DNA of 64,000 nucleotides from Cheilinus undulatus (GCF_018320785.1 NC_054867.1:20604855-20668854), one strand, 5' to 3'; positions 47,601 through 56,500 are shown, counted from the first letter of the stretch. Translations and numbers: made by a program. The notes: generated by a model from the sequence alone, not told the origin.

Positions 47601-49797
47601 GGTCTCATCAAATGTGCACAAGTATTAATAACTTTGAGAAAAGTTCACTAGGCTTTTTAAACCAATCAAAACCCAGCTTTCTATTTGCAACATTAGCGAC
47701 CAGAAGCTAAGTGAAATAAACAGTTTTGGTTGCCTAATAGCAAAGTTTTTGAGCTAAGCTAACAGTTATAAATGCAGTATAGACTGAAAGCAAAGCTAGA
47801 GCAACAATAAAGAAACTTAATGAGGCTGTTTTTATGTTTAAATCATAGCTGTACTGTAGGGCAGTACAATACATCACATGTTTTATCCTTATCCACTTAT
47901 GAGCTCAAAAAATCCCCATAAATGCAACTTGAAAAGTCTGACTTTATTGCAATAAACTTTTAAACTTCACAAATATAAACAAGCTATGCCTGTAGCTAAG
48001 TTAGCTTTAGCAACATGAGCTTTGGCAAACATAGCGAAAGCTAACATAGCTACATAGATAACATCCCTAGCAACTTACAAAGCTGCTTTGTGAATTTAGC
48101 TTTAGCTACATTAGCTACCAAGCTACATAGCTATGTTATCAACAGCAAAATTAGTTTAGCGAAGTGAGCTTTAGCAAGCTTTAGCAAGAGCTAACTTGGC
48201 TAAGCAGATAACGCAGATACATCGCTTACGTAAGCTGCTTTTGTGAGCCTAGCTTTGACTCCAACGGAAGTTTTATCTGATTTTATTTCTAAATTTTTAA
48301 AGTGTATTTCTTGTGTTCTAAGATATAGGCCTACGGCGTCTCAGATGAATGGTCTGTAGCAAGACTGTTTGGGAGAAAAAGTTACAAATGACTGTAGCTA
48401 AAGCTAGAATGGATTCTTTAATACGCTAATAGTTAACCAAACTTGATATTATTATCACAGTATTGAAAACATAGTACATATATCGTGATACAAAAATGTC
48501 TTTTATATTCTACTGCAGCAATGTCAATTTTTTCATTATTTTAAGACTGTATTTTTCTCTATCTTTGAGTTGAAAAACAGCTACTGCTTGACCAGTCAAC
48601 TGAGAAATGCAGTTAAACTAGTAATGCTAGTAAAGCCACCACAGCAGCCCTGAACTGACTGATATGTCTCTTGCAAGTCCAAAATTTTACAGAAGAGCAG
48701 CTTGAATCACATGACTTTAAGAAAAAAGACAAAAAAGTTCTTCAAATGTCTGTTAATATAATTCACAGTCTGTATAGTCTTAGTAGAGCGCCGCTGAAAA
48801 ACGAGCAGCTGCAGCCCACTATAGCGATGTCAACAAAGAGGTATTAAAGGGGCAACAGGGTCAGCTGCTAACAAGAGTCACTTATAGCTGAAGATTAATG
48901 TCTCTGTAACACAAGCTTGGTCTATTCATAGGTCATATTAAAACATGTTATTCCCTCACATTACATTATAATTCATCACTATTTCAAATATTGTGCCACC
49001 TAGTTCAAATCTCCTGACAAAGCCTTCCCCTACAAGCCAGGCACCAAAATAGATGATGCCAAAGCCTGGTTGTTAAAGGAGAAGTTTAAACTCCTCAGAC
49101 CTATGCTGTTGATTGTTTTACTGTAAAGACTGTCTTGATTTTAAAAGTAACACTGAAGACTTATCTTAAAGAGTTTCTGGAGAGAATCATTAAACTTTAA
49201 GTGCTTTTATTGTGGAGAATAAAGAGCCTTAAATCATGCAAAGCAGACATTCAGCCATAAAAATATAACTGGTTTCCATCTCAGTTCCTGATACGTTTAA
49301 CTCACTTCCTTAAGTTATTTTTTTAAACAAACATTCAAAGTGCTAATACAAAATTGTATTTTACTCCAATCAGCATCACATCTAACTTAACATACATGCA
49401 CAATCAGTTTGGTCCATTGTTTTGGAGCACCATTAAAGGATTAAAGTGCTTCCTAATGGTGAGAAACTGGGTGTTAACTCTCATGCCCTTGAATGGGAGG
49501 AAATGAGACTTGTTTTCTAGGTTACTACTACTCCTAAACTTATTTATTCCTACACTTTCATTAGAATTAAGGCTTCGCCGTCCTGGAACAGGACAAAAAA
49601 TTCTACACATAGTCCAGATAGGTCAGAGGTCAAAATGAAAACAATCCACTGGGTGAACATGGGGAGTTGTTCTTTCTTTAGAGAGAGGCAGGGAGAGGCG
49701 AGGTTAGAGGACATAAAAGAGGAATGTTTGATACCTCAAACTGTGCCGGCTTCCCCGTGGAGACCTGAGCTGCCGGTTTGGGCGTGGCCTCACTGGG
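23581..49797 (-). CDS. cast: Calpastatin, calpain inhibitor (multi-exon, 5' end not fixed)
   Basis: Endogenous inhibitor of calpains 1 and 2: each repeat uses helices A and C to hold the protease and loop B to block its active site. I find 36 coding exons, about 1,103 residues. Every exon is a multiple of three and every junction is phase 0. Five complete A-B-C sets are visible, with B loops [55 protein letters not shown] and [15 protein letters not shown]. Mammalian calpastatin has four. Extra exons encode a second C helix, a degenerate B-like stretch ([11 protein letters not shown]) and a late A-like helix. Linkers are rich in Lys, Pro, Ala and Thr, as expected of an unfolded inhibitor. The stop is at 23581. 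A first coding exon with ATG is not secure. The exons are listed separately. Confidence 0.93.
23950..23979 (-). CDS. cast: cast micro-exon [10 protein letters not shown]
   Basis: 30 bases with a TTGTTACAG acceptor and a GTAAGC donor; an alternating Lys/Ser peptide. Its conservation in the 12.6-kb duplicate supports it only as sequence, not as selection. Confidence 0.65.
24494..24580 (-). CDS. cast: cast late A-like exon
   Basis: [20 protein letters not shown] carries an A-type helix (ALDAMASTL). It is followed by SKTDKPK. There is no B or C exon after it, so it is an A remnant or a C-terminal cap. Confidence 0.85.
24786..24872 (-). CDS. cast: cast tandem-duplicated exon, copy d (shortened)
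   Basis: Starts [20 protein letters not shown] like its neighbours but ends VVGYADKSK, using an earlier donor (GTACAC). It lacks the KKMEPPQLK end. Confidence 0.8.
25339..25449 (-). CDS. cast: cast tandem-duplicated exon, copy c
   Basis: 111 bases: [20 protein letters not shown] then a segment ending in [15 protein letters not shown]. The frame is open; the donor GTTACA is weak but shared by its sister copies. Confidence 0.8.
25856..25968 (-). pseudogene. cast: cast tandem-duplicated exon, copy b (frameshifted)
   Basis: Same exon with both splice sites kept, but two extra bases in the A-run after GAGACTAAA make it 113 bases. Read in phase 0 it shifts frame and meets TGA near its end. If spliced in, it would truncate the protein, so it is probably skipped or dead. 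Confidence 0.75.
26488..26598 (-). CDS. cast: cast tandem-duplicated exon, copy a
   Basis: 111 bases: [20 protein letters not shown] then a segment ending in [15 protein letters not shown]. Surrounding intron sequence also matches copies b and c, so the duplication included flanks. Confidence 0.82.
26652..26944. mobile_element. Short hAT-type MITE in a cast intron
   Basis: Ends are inverted: TAGTTCTCAACTGGT on the left and ACCAGTTGAAAACCA on the right. GCTTTAG and GCTTTAA flank it as a worn target duplication. No coding frame. Confidence 0.65.
27516..27638 (-). CDS. cast: cast exon, C subdomain of repeat 5
   Basis: [20 protein letters not shown] is the C helix. The second half, with [17 protein letters not shown], matches the end of the tandem-duplicated exons and is probably their source. 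Confidence 0.88.
27751..27795 (-). CDS. cast: cast 15-codon linker exon
   Basis: Encodes [15 protein letters not shown] between a TTTTTTAAG acceptor and GTAAAG donor. Charged, helix-prone linker between B5 and C5. Confidence 0.78.
27950..28425. repeat. GCAAAAATGG-type repeat element, inverted partner
   Basis: Purine-rich degenerate units (GGCAAAAATGGC, AAAGTGGCAAAAA). The following CTAGCCCAAACAATACTCAT segment is the reverse complement of sequence near 29660. It is a partial, inverted copy of the element at 29545-30620. Confidence 0.7.
28778..28870 (-). CDS. cast: cast exon, B subdomain of repeat 5
   Basis: [20 protein letters not shown] then [12 protein letters not shown] complete inhibitory-loop consensus. 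Confidence 0.9.
28965..29069 (-). CDS. cast: cast exon, A subdomain of repeat 5
   Basis: [20 protein letters not shown], then a Pro-rich [15 protein letters not shown], acceptor CACACAG and donor GTAACC. Confidence 0.88.
29166..29270 (-). CDS. cast: cast exon, second C-like subdomain after repeat 4
   Basis: [20 protein letters not shown] carries an extra C helix directly after C4. It ends PTDTEQQ. Confidence 0.88.
29361..29474 (-). CDS. cast: cast exon, C subdomain of repeat 4
   Basis: [20 protein letters not shown] then an Ala/Pro/Val linker ending SAPPAQ. Confidence 0.9.
29545..30620. repeat. Low-complexity transposon-like repeat, CAAAAAGTGGC family
   Basis: The core 29755-30215 is full of TTTTTGCCACTTTTTGCC-type degenerate units. 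It is flanked by GGCCTGGCC (29549) and GGCTGGGCCCC (30570) patches. It is the larger inverted partner of 27950-28425. No transposase is seen. Confidence 0.65.
30711..30827 (-). CDS. cast: cast exon, B subdomain of repeat 4
   Basis: [20 protein letters not shown] then [19 protein letters not shown]; acceptor GTAACAG, donor GTGAGA. Confidence 0.92.
31028..31132 (-). CDS. cast: cast exon, A subdomain of repeat 4
   Basis: [20 protein letters not shown] then an acidic/Pro linker ending VKPEDMVS; acceptor CTCCTTAG, donor GTATGT. Confidence 0.92.
31622..32565. mobile_element. hAT-type non-autonomous element with perfect 8-bp target duplication
   Basis: Starts CAGGGGTGTCAAACTC and ends GAGTTTGACAACCCTG, an inverted-repeat pair. 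TTCTAGGA flanks it on both sides (31614-31621 and 32566-32573), the 8-bp duplication of hAT elements. The interior is AT-rich without transposase and hosts a SINE. Confidence 0.9.
32218..32399 (-). mobile_element. tRNA-derived SINE nested in the hAT element
   Basis: On the minus strand it reads GCGCAGATGGCCTAGTGG (A-box region), then AGGTTTGAATCTGGCC (B box), then a TCTCTCCCC and CTATCCACTGTCC body ending in ATAAATCTTAAG. TTAAACTTTT flanks both sides (32208-32217 and 32400-32409). Confidence 0.85.
34512..34640 (+). pseudogene. N-terminal remnant of hAT (TTF zinc-finger type) transposase
   Basis: After AAGATGTCGAAAAAAGAAAA the frame gives [20 protein letters not shown] and [10 protein letters not shown], the usual low-complexity start of this transposase group in fish. 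A stop follows the first codons in the ATG frame, and no zinc-finger or catalytic region is present. Confidence 0.6.
34640..34850. repeat. ATT/AGT trinucleotide microsatellites
   Basis: ATTATTATTATTAGTAGTAG-type tract near 34640-34686 and a second ATT tract near 34826-34850. Confidence 0.9.
35205..35335 (+). repeat. GGAGGTAGA-type purine minisatellite
   Basis: Repeats of GGAGGAGGTAGAGGAGGAGA, pure purine apart from occasional T or C. In one frame it reads as Gly/Glu/Arg-rich peptide, which I take as chance. Confidence 0.85.
36313..36396 (-). CDS. cast: cast exon with degenerate B-like motif
   Basis: [20 protein letters not shown] retains a shadow of TIPPxYR, then QTKSKTDK. Acceptor TCTGCAG and donor GTAAAC. 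It follows an extra C-like exon, suggesting a decayed additional repeat. Confidence 0.78.
36574..36687 (-). CDS. cast: cast exon, extra C-like subdomain
   Basis: [20 protein letters not shown] then a linker ending [10 protein letters not shown] second C helix after C3. Confidence 0.85.
36862..36939 (-). CDS. cast: cast exon, C subdomain of repeat 3
   Basis: [20 protein letters not shown] then VAPAVQ. The donor GTTCAC is non-optimal. Confidence 0.87.
37075..37191 (-). CDS. cast: cast exon, B subdomain of repeat 3
   Basis: [20 protein letters not shown] then [19 protein letters not shown]. Nearly the same peptide as B4 and B2, so the repeats share a recent origin or exchange sequence. Confidence 0.92.
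37308..37412 (-). CDS. cast: cast exon, A subdomain of repeat 3
   Basis: [20 protein letters not shown] then a linker ending VRPEDIVS. Confidence 0.92.
37502..37588 (-). CDS. cast: cast linker exon before repeat 3
   Basis: [20 protein letters not shown] then GKGAKTDQ. Lys/Ala-rich linker with acceptor TTTGTGCAG and donor GTGGAG. Confidence 0.82.
38288..39464 (+). mobile_element. Decayed Tc1/mariner element in a cast intron
   Basis: Contains the fish Tc1 lead ACACCTGTGTCTGGAAGGTC and transposase pieces: [19 protein letters not shown], a [16 protein letters not shown]-type stretch near 38870 and an [10 protein letters not shown]-type stretch near 39130. It ends with TACTTTTTACAGGCAC near 39464. 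The start codon is lost (ATAAG where ATGAAG is expected), there are many frameshifts, and no left inverted repeat is found. Confidence 0.85.
39752..39847 (-). CDS. cast: cast linker exon after repeat 2
   Basis: [20 protein letters not shown] then [12 protein letters not shown]. Acceptor GGTTGCAG, donor GTACAG. Confidence 0.83.
39944..40036 (-). CDS. cast: cast exon, C subdomain of repeat 2
   Basis: [20 protein letters not shown] then AVKAPPAQ; donor GTACGT. Confidence 0.9.
40132..40248 (-). CDS. cast: cast exon, B subdomain of repeat 2
   Basis: [20 protein letters not shown] then [19 protein letters not shown]. Confidence 0.92.
40347..40451 (-). CDS. cast: cast exon, A subdomain of repeat 2
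   Basis: [20 protein letters not shown] then a linker ending [12 protein letters not shown] replaces the usual GDTL, a weaker helix end. Confidence 0.9.
40571..40666 (-). CDS. cast: cast linker exon before repeat 2
   Basis: [20 protein letters not shown] then CGLDTKPD. Acceptor GTTTATAG, donor GTGAGA. Confidence 0.82.
40814..40885 (-). CDS. cast: cast linker exon, 24 codons
   Basis: [20 protein letters not shown] then APIK. The acceptor GATTATGAAG is weak in pyrimidines; the donor GTAAAG is good. Confidence 0.72.
41058..41144 (-). CDS. cast: cast exon, C subdomain of repeat 1
   Basis: [20 protein letters not shown] then PAAPKKQE. Acceptor CTTCCAG, donor GTCAGA. Confidence 0.88.
41659..41691 (-). 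CDS. cast: cast 11-codon micro-exon
   Basis: [11 protein letters not shown] between a pyrimidine-rich acceptor ending GCGCTAG and a consensus GTAAGT donor. In phase, but too short to be sure from sequence alone. Confidence 0.55.
41916..41954 (-). CDS. cast: cast 13-codon micro-exon
   Basis: [13 protein letters not shown] with acceptor CTTCTCAG and consensus donor GTAAGT. Confidence 0.68.
42310..42600. repeat. GCTA-rich cluster in a cast intron
   Basis: Source counterpart of 15990-16480, shorter, with units such as AGCTAACATAGCTAGAGCT. Confidence 0.7.
43414..43494 (-). CDS. cast: cast exon, B subdomain of repeat 1
   Basis: [20 protein letters not shown] then GYRLEDM. Duplicated at 18138-18218. 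Confidence 0.9.
43607..43708 (-). CDS. cast: cast exon, A subdomain of repeat 1
   Basis: [20 protein letters not shown], then [11 protein letters not shown]. The YTGPEV motif matches the segment that follows subdomain A in mammalian repeat 1, which anchors the repeat numbering. Confidence 0.9.
43789..43833 (-). CDS. cast: cast 15-codon exon
   Basis: [15 protein letters not shown] with acceptor GTATTGCAG and donor GTAAAT. Confidence 0.72.
44116..44208 (-). CDS. cast: Possible alternative or lost cast exon
   Basis: An open frame begins with ATG ([20 protein letters not shown]) and continues [11 protein letters not shown]. Its composition suits the linker before repeat 1. No phase-compatible AG acceptor precedes it, and the only phase-0 end is CAG followed by GC, a non-canonical donor. 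It may be an alternative first exon, a GC-donor exon or a relic. Confidence 0.3.
44494..45432. mobile_element. hAT-type element with 8-bp target duplication
   Basis: Starts TAGGGATGTTCC and ends GAAACAACCCTA. CCAATAAC (44486-44493) and CCAACAAC (45433-45440) form the target duplication with one mismatch. The interior has CCGATACTGGTATCC-type sequence near the right end, and no intact transposase. Confidence 0.85.
45790..45903 (-). CDS. cast: cast N-terminal region exon, Ala-rich
   Basis: [20 protein letters not shown] then [18 protein letters not shown]. Acceptor ATCTGTAG, donor GTAGCC. Probably part of the disordered N-terminal (L/XL-type) region. Confidence 0.78.
46701..46811 (-). CDS. cast: cast N-terminal region exon
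   Basis: [20 protein letters not shown] then a segment ending PSEMSQ. Acceptor GTTTATAG, donor GTAATG. Assigned by phase, strand and splice sites rather than by a known motif. Confidence 0.7.
47129..47269 (-). CDS. cast: cast N-terminal region exon, Gly/Ala/Ser-rich
   Basis: [20 protein letters not shown], ending [10 protein letters not shown]. Acceptor ATTGCAG, donor GTAGAC. 47 codons of low-complexity sequence consistent with the disordered head. Confidence 0.72.
47270..49734. other. cast intron, 2.5 kb
   Basis: Holds a GCTA-rich cluster at 47980-48260 (units such as AGCTTTAGCAACATGAGC). I see no exon. Confidence 0.5.
49735..49797 (-). CDS. cast: Most 5' supported cast exon
   Basis: [20 protein letters not shown] then E, between a TAGTCTCAG acceptor and GTATCA donor. 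No ATG lies within it in frame, so the true start is further upstream (higher coordinates). Confidence 0.68.
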
Positions 49798-50798
49798 CTG
49801 AGACTAGAGAGAAACAGAGAGAGAGAGGGAGAAGTTATGAGTGAAAAATAAAACAAGAAACTGCCATTGTTTCAGGATTCACACAGAGGAACAGCTTTAA
49901 AGCGGATATTTTTAGACAGATTTCACACAGCTCTTAGCTCGAGGGAATAGAAATATGCTGAAACACTCATCACCAAATTTCTGACAGTAGTAAGAGGAAA
50001 AAGACTAAAAACAGTCATGGATAAAGACGTAGAACACCTTTGTTCTGATCAGTTGTATAAAACTGAAAAGCAGACAAACACATCAGTCAAAGTACAGTCA
50101 GAGGTGTTTGATTGAAGCGCTACATTCCAGGCTCAAGGGTGTGACTTGTTAGACAGCAGAGAGCAAAGAGACCGAGTATTATTGTTTTCTGTGGTCGCCT
50201 CAGCAACCTACAATGAACATAATCTGGTAATTTACTGTTAAGATGATGTCATACAGTGTAAATGGACTCCAAGATAATTCACATCAGTCTGTTAGAGTCC
50301 CAACACCGCCGACCTTTGACTCCAGTGTATCCATGCTCTCACACTTACAAATACATACACATGGCTGTGTTTTCAGAGCTGCACTGTACTTCCTAACACT
50401 GTCTGAGGTGAGATAATCCTGGTCTATATATCCTCTTGATGAGATTATACTTCTGCATAAACGCAGCAAACTGGAAAAAATGTTTATCACATTAATCCAT
50501 ATGTAGAGTGCACTTGTGTTCATGTATTGTCTTATGTAAAGACAAAATTTAAGAACAATAACTGAGAAATATAACAAGCTTCAGCACTTTTTAGTCTGTC
50601 TTTTAACTTTCCCACAATTAAAAAAAGGTCATTTGTGGTTCTTTAAACGAGTCACAGTTAAAGCCACCACCGGCCTCTACTTGTGCAACCAAAATTACAG
50701 TCAATACAACACAGTCCACCAGTCCTAAAAGCTGGGCATTAGGACCAGCTTGTCTCCCATAGTCTCCCTCCTAAAATGCCTTAAAATTAAGATATGAT

Positions 50799-50966
50799 GG
50801 GGCACGCCAGTAGTTGAGTGGCTAAGGTGCGCACCATGTACACAGGTGACCCGGGTTCGAATCCGGCCCGTGGCACCATCTCCTGCATGTCTCTCCCCGC
50901 TCTCCTCCCTGTTTCCAACTCTATCCACTGTCCTCTCTCTCTAATAAAGACCCCAAAAAAATCAAA
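50799..50966 (+). mobile_element. Intact tRNA-derived SINE
   Basis: GGCACGCCAGTAGTTGAGTG with TGAGTGGCTAAGG (A box), GGGTTCGAATCCGGCC (B box), the body TCTCTCCCCGCTCTCC and CTATCCACTGTCC, and an A-rich tail. ATATGAT flanks both sides (50792-50798 and 50967-50973). Same family as 32218 and 33957. Confidence 0.9.
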
Positions 50967-53318
50967 ATATGATATACAAACTGATACAAAGTAAAATATA
51001 AAAGATTGGAGTGCATTAATCTGTCTGGCACAGAGATAGCTTTAAAGCTAGAAATAAATAAATAAAAACTGTACTGGAAAAAAATACAGCAGCCTGACCA
51101 AGTCTGGGCAGTTTTATTTCAATTCTTACTGGTTTACTTCTGAGTGTACTTTGTATTTTTTATCATGACACAGAGCCTGATTAAAAACAGCTTTTGTTTG
51201 CTTTTGCTCAGTCTCTTAAAATGAACTTTTTCTAAATGGATCAGATCAAACCAGGTTATCCAACAAGTCTGAGCAGTGCTAAATAAACTCCTTTTTGAAG
51301 GTAGCCGTGCAAACATCATGTTTAGCGTTCTCTGGGTGGAGCTGCAGGGCCCGGCCAAGTTCTTGCAGGTTGTGTGAAAGTAAAAAGCACAGACACTCCA
51401 CCCTACAAAACCAGGTCAGAACATCTGCAGGTATTTTTACATCCGATCCATTGTGTTTCTTTGTATCATGATACAGTCACATCTTACCAAGCCAGTTGGT
51501 TAACATTACTCTGATTATTTTCTCCTAATAAGCACACTGAGATTTGACAAAATTCAGATTTCAGCACACAGGCTGCTGGAAGGTTTAATTCACAGAGTGG
51601 ACAAAAGGTACAGATGTTTTAAATACAGTCTGCTCGTGTGCTGTTTAAAACCATTTCTGAAGTTGTTCTGTTGTCTACCATATTATCTTTACCTTGGGCA
51701 ACTTTAAGCCTCTGAGTGAGTTAACCTGTAAAGCCAGCTGTGCATGATGTTTTACATAAATACTAGGCAGGCAGGTTGGAGTAAAACCAGGATGGATATC
51801 TGATTCAGACTCAGGCAACTGCATTTATCCCTAAAAGCAATTCAGTTTCACAGCCTGCCAACACAGAAAAACTGGCACTTTTAATTAAACTCATACGGAG
51901 TACAATTTAACACTAAAGCACCCTTTAGGATCACCTAAAGTCACAGGTGGGAACTCTAACTCAGTGGATAACTTCGCTCATGGTGCAAATGTGTCTCACA
52001 TCAAAAATGACAACAATTCTCAAGAAATATTACCAAAAGAACTAACACTGGGGGATCAACAATGTCAAATGCCTCCAACACTAAAGAGCATTTCTTTCAG
52101 AATGGAGTTAAAAATACACTTTGGGAGTTAAAATAAACTCTAAATGTTTAACCCTAAGATTTCAATAATCTATTTTTTGCTGTTTGCATGATGTGTAGAG
52201 CTTAACATCTCTGCTGCAAAAAAGTGTTTTTAACTGGTATATTAAAAGAGAGAAAGAAAGAAATACAGCACCTTGTGCAATTTGAAAACTGCAGTAGAAC
52301 ATATTGCCATTAAATCTAAATTTCAATGAATTGTTCAGCCTTTTGGACAACCAGCCAGTAGATGCACAGGTCACTGATAAAAAAATAGAGGCACTACAAT
52401 ACTTGGAATGAATCGAAACTAAACCCATAAATACATGAATCCTAAAGGTTATTTAAGTGTGCAGGGACCATAAATCAATTACAGTTGTCATCATTCAACA
52501 GCCTGATCTGTGAATGACTGAAAGCAGTGAATGAAAACGCAGAGAGGAAAGGAGGAAGGATCAACTCAGAGAGTCAGAGCACATCATAAGTTACACCACA
52601 TTTAGAAATGATTGCAGCCCTGTGCTGTTAGATTGCTTCACTCACTGGTGTTACATTCAACACAAATAAGGTCACAAATCAGCCCTGAGTTCAACATGTG
52701 AATCACATTAGGGGATCTCTCTGCCTTTGCTCCACTTAACTAGGAAACAATATAAACACTAAACTAAGAATTATGCTCCAAATTTCCATTACCTGATGGT
52801 TCCAAGCATTTTAAACACATATAATAATTTGATTTTTCCCCCATACATTTGTGTTGCGTGATCTTAGAGACAGCCCTTGTGTGACCAGCCTGAGTCACAC
52901 CTATGTAACTAATATGTGGTTTAATCATTTTCTTGATATGCCAGATCTGCTAGGTGGTTGGATTATCCTAGCCAAAAAGATGTGCTCCATACAATGAAAA
53001 AACAAATTAGTGGATTAATTTTTCTTTTGTTAAAAAAAATAACCTGATCTATTATTTGTACACATTAAAATGGGAGCACATACCTTAGATATGACTAGCA
53101 TTTTGAAACTATCAATATTTAATTGAAATAAAAGAAACAGTAACACATTAGCAAAGGCGAACAAACGCCATACTTTTCTTTGGTTAGTTTCTTTATTCTA
53201 CTTTTCTCCAATTATTTTACCTCATTTAATTCAACTGTGAATTAACTGACAGTTGGCACAGTAAGCACAACCCATTTCTGAAAGAGAGTAAGGAGGAAGT
53301 AGCTCTGTGGGGAGGAAG

Positions 53319-53326
53319 TGACGTCA
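53319..53326. promoter_or_regulatory. Perfect CRE palindrome TGACGTCA
   Basis: The motif sits in GGAGGAAGTGACGTCACAAG, next to an ETS-like GGAAGT. Upstream of the known cast exons it could mark an alternative promoter; mammalian calpastatin promoters have been described as cAMP-responsive. Position alone does not prove function. Confidence 0.3.
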
Positions 53327-53489
53327 CAAGCGGTCCACAGGGAAAGTCATGTTGCTTCTCTTACCACAATAAATATTGATTGTTGCTGAGTTACCAAAAA
53401 AAAGGCTTTACTGACAAAGAAAAGGACACAGATGATGGGTCGTTCTTTATGATGAGTCATATTTAACAGTGCAGAATCAACTAGTCTGT

Positions 53490-53509
53490 TTTTTTTTTTT
53501 TTTTTTTTT
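53490..53509. repeat. Poly-T run
   Basis: About 19 T residues followed by GTGAAATCATG; possibly a minus-strand retroposon tail, but no body is recognised. Confidence 0.8.
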
Positions 53510-56500
53510 GTGAAATCATGAGACTAAGGTTGAAAATCAAGAAGTTTTAAACTCTCTATAAAAACGACCACAACTTAATATGTCTTTTAATTATTATACT
53601 GTAAACATGATCTGCAACAAAAAAGCTTGTGTGGTTTCTTCAAGGAATAGTGAGGAGCTTTAGAAACTTATACTTTTCTGTTCACCTTCCAGTACTGTGT
53701 TGGAGGACTGCTGATCAGTCAAAGCTAATATCTGATGAAATACCACAACAAAATTACATGAAGTTTGACTAAGCTCTACAAGAAAAGTTCAGCAAGTTTG
53801 GAACTATGAACAGCAACAATGTGAAAAGTGGGAAACAAAGAGCTAGGCCTATAATTAGGTCCATAATTAATTTCTTAACTGTATTATGCTCACAGACAAC
53901 TATATGACCTTTAAGTATAACCCCAGTTTTCCCTTTTCTTCAGCCTTTATGCTAGGCTAAGATAACCTGCTGCTGAGTGTGTTGCATAAAACCATCCTCT
54001 CATAAAACTCTGTGCAAAAGGACAAAAACTGTCACTGTTCCTTTAAAAAAATGCCAGAAATTACTTTCTGTTATTTCATTACCAAAAAAGACCTGCCTAA
54101 AATGAGCTTACATTTATAATTAAAAAATCATTGGCCTTTAAATGCAGCATGTAAATTTCACTACCTGGGTCTCTCAATCAAAACAATAATAAATGATGAG
54201 AAGTAGAGACACACTGCTCAGCTCTGGCCTCTGCCTCCAGAAACTGTGCATTCACTGAACCACCATTTTTGTTTCATGGATGCATTTCACGTAATGAGGG
54301 AGAAAAGTTGTAAAAGCTGGCCCTCCTGATTTGCTCATAGTGTTAACTTTTATGTTAGCTTTTCTCCTTTATTATGCTGATATTCATGCAGGAAATAAAA
54401 ATAATGGTACATGAATGCAGCTTTTGTTGAAAATCCTTCTCAGTTCAAAATAACTTGTTATGCCATGGTGGGACAGGGTTACAGGCGTCATTGGGTTGGG
54501 AGTTATAAGTTATTGGCGGGAGCTTGGGTGACATAATGCACAGCCAATGATGGAGAATAATCATGGTCCATCGTGAGTAAGCAGCACAAAACATAACTGA
54601 GATACAGCAGTAACAATTCACTCTTCCTTATGTAGCAGTTTTCATGTATCATCCAGCATTTCCACTGATGCAACCTCTGTCACGGCAGCTTTATCATGGT
54701 GGGAGCCGTAACAAGAAACGTCCCGTTACAGCTAAAGAAAATAATATTTATTTCAGGCTTTGAAAATATCTGAAAATATTTGAGGTAATGTTAGAACTAA
54801 TATACAAATGAGTAGAATTTTGTTAATTAATGTGGACATTTCAGTGTAAAAATTCTGCATATTGTACTTTTAAAGTTGTATATATTATCTAAACAGGTAT
54901 AAAAAAATATGTATATATCAGTAAGAAGTATTTTGTTTTAGTGTTGGATTTTTTGTCTATATGATGTAAAATATCTCACAAATACAAAAACAGCATTTTG
55001 GGGGAAGATAAATAATAACTCGACTCTAAACTTTCACTTACAGAGCACATAAAAAATCAAGAGCTCTTGGCAACAAAGTCTGAACTAAATCTGGAATCCC
55101 CCAGACCAGCTGAACTCAAAGAAAGCTGCCCGTAGGATTTGATGACTCATTGGCCTGAAAGTCATATGAGAGCAGTCCACAATCACAGTGTAAGACCAAA
55201 ATCATGGGAGTGTAAGACCAGCAGATACAGCATTGCTGATCTAAATATGACACTGTTGTTTTAACCTTGAAATCCTTTCACAATTCTGATTATGCTTATA
55301 TTATGGTTATAATCATGTATATAAATGAAAATGAGTTACCATTACTGATTGTGAGCTATACTTCAAAATATAGTGCCCAAATCATTTTACCATAGGGCCA
55401 GTTGTGGTGCATTTCCACATTTGGTACAGGTATAACTCAGCTTGACTTTTCCTGGTTTTGGTGCGAGGCACTTTGTTTCCCATTCCAGTATGAAATTTGC
55501 TTGTAGCTCTTCAACATAGGTGTTAACCATCTCAGCAAGGCAGTGTGAAACTGCTGATGTCCAAGACAACAACAACAACTGAGGACACTGAGGCGATAGA
55601 GTGCCTGGTTCTCAGTCTGCAGCTTTTGTCACAGCCAAGAGACAAGTCAAAGAAATTTGAAAGCAGTGAGACAAAATATTATTGAAAAGTACAAGAGAGT
55701 TTGAGAAGTCATGAAGCAGTACAAAGCTGACTTCTAGATGAGTATTGCTGCTTTGATAACCATAATTTTGTAGTTATATTAAGTAGAGGTAGTATAGTTA
55801 TTCAAAATTCTCAAATCCTTTATAAAGGAACACTAAAATGAATCAAAGCAATATTATAAAGAAGGCACACATTTCGAAGGTGGTCAAAAATAGATTGGGC
55901 AAAATTGTCATGATTGCATTATTTTACTCATTTAATTCTGTGTAATATTATGACAAGGGCCAGACACCTGGCACTAGCAGGCCTGACCTGGCCTACAGGC
56001 AATCACTCCGACATCACTGCTTTAAAGCATTGTGATAACAAAACAACCTCTCCTTAAGGCTCAGTCTGACACCAAAACCATCAAAATAGCAACACAGGCA
56101 GGTTATGCAGCACCCAGTGAACCTCCCAGATACCTTTAAAACAAAAAACCAAGTTACTTAATTTCTAAATGCCTAATTAGAAGAAACTGTATGGGTGAAA
56201 GGAGGAGAGCCAATTAGCTTGTTTGAAAGATGACTAAATCAGATCACAAAAAATATCAAAATCCACAAAAATCTCGCTCATACATGCGAAGGCTTTATAG
56301 GCCTGAAAGCAAGTTTGTGTTATTGTTGTTTTCTAACTCAACCTTGAGCTTCATTTATATATCATCAAGCTAAACAAGAGTATTTTTACATAACCAGAGT
56401 GAACTCATTGCTCACCTGAAACCCACCCAAACACCCTGCAAGCTCTCAGTCTGCTGTCACTTCTGGCTGCATTCCTACATTCCTCATGCCTCATGGAAAC

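Noticed and set aside
50811-50880. tRNA gene (A-box- and B-box-like sequence)
   Set aside because: The boxes belong to a tRNA-derived SINE with target duplications and a SINE body and tail; no complete cloverleaf is supported.
51134-51358. Short TPR-like peptide (GRALQLHPENAK) in one minus-strand frame
   Set aside because: Only one helix-sized match, no splice sites and frame closes quickly; coincidence.
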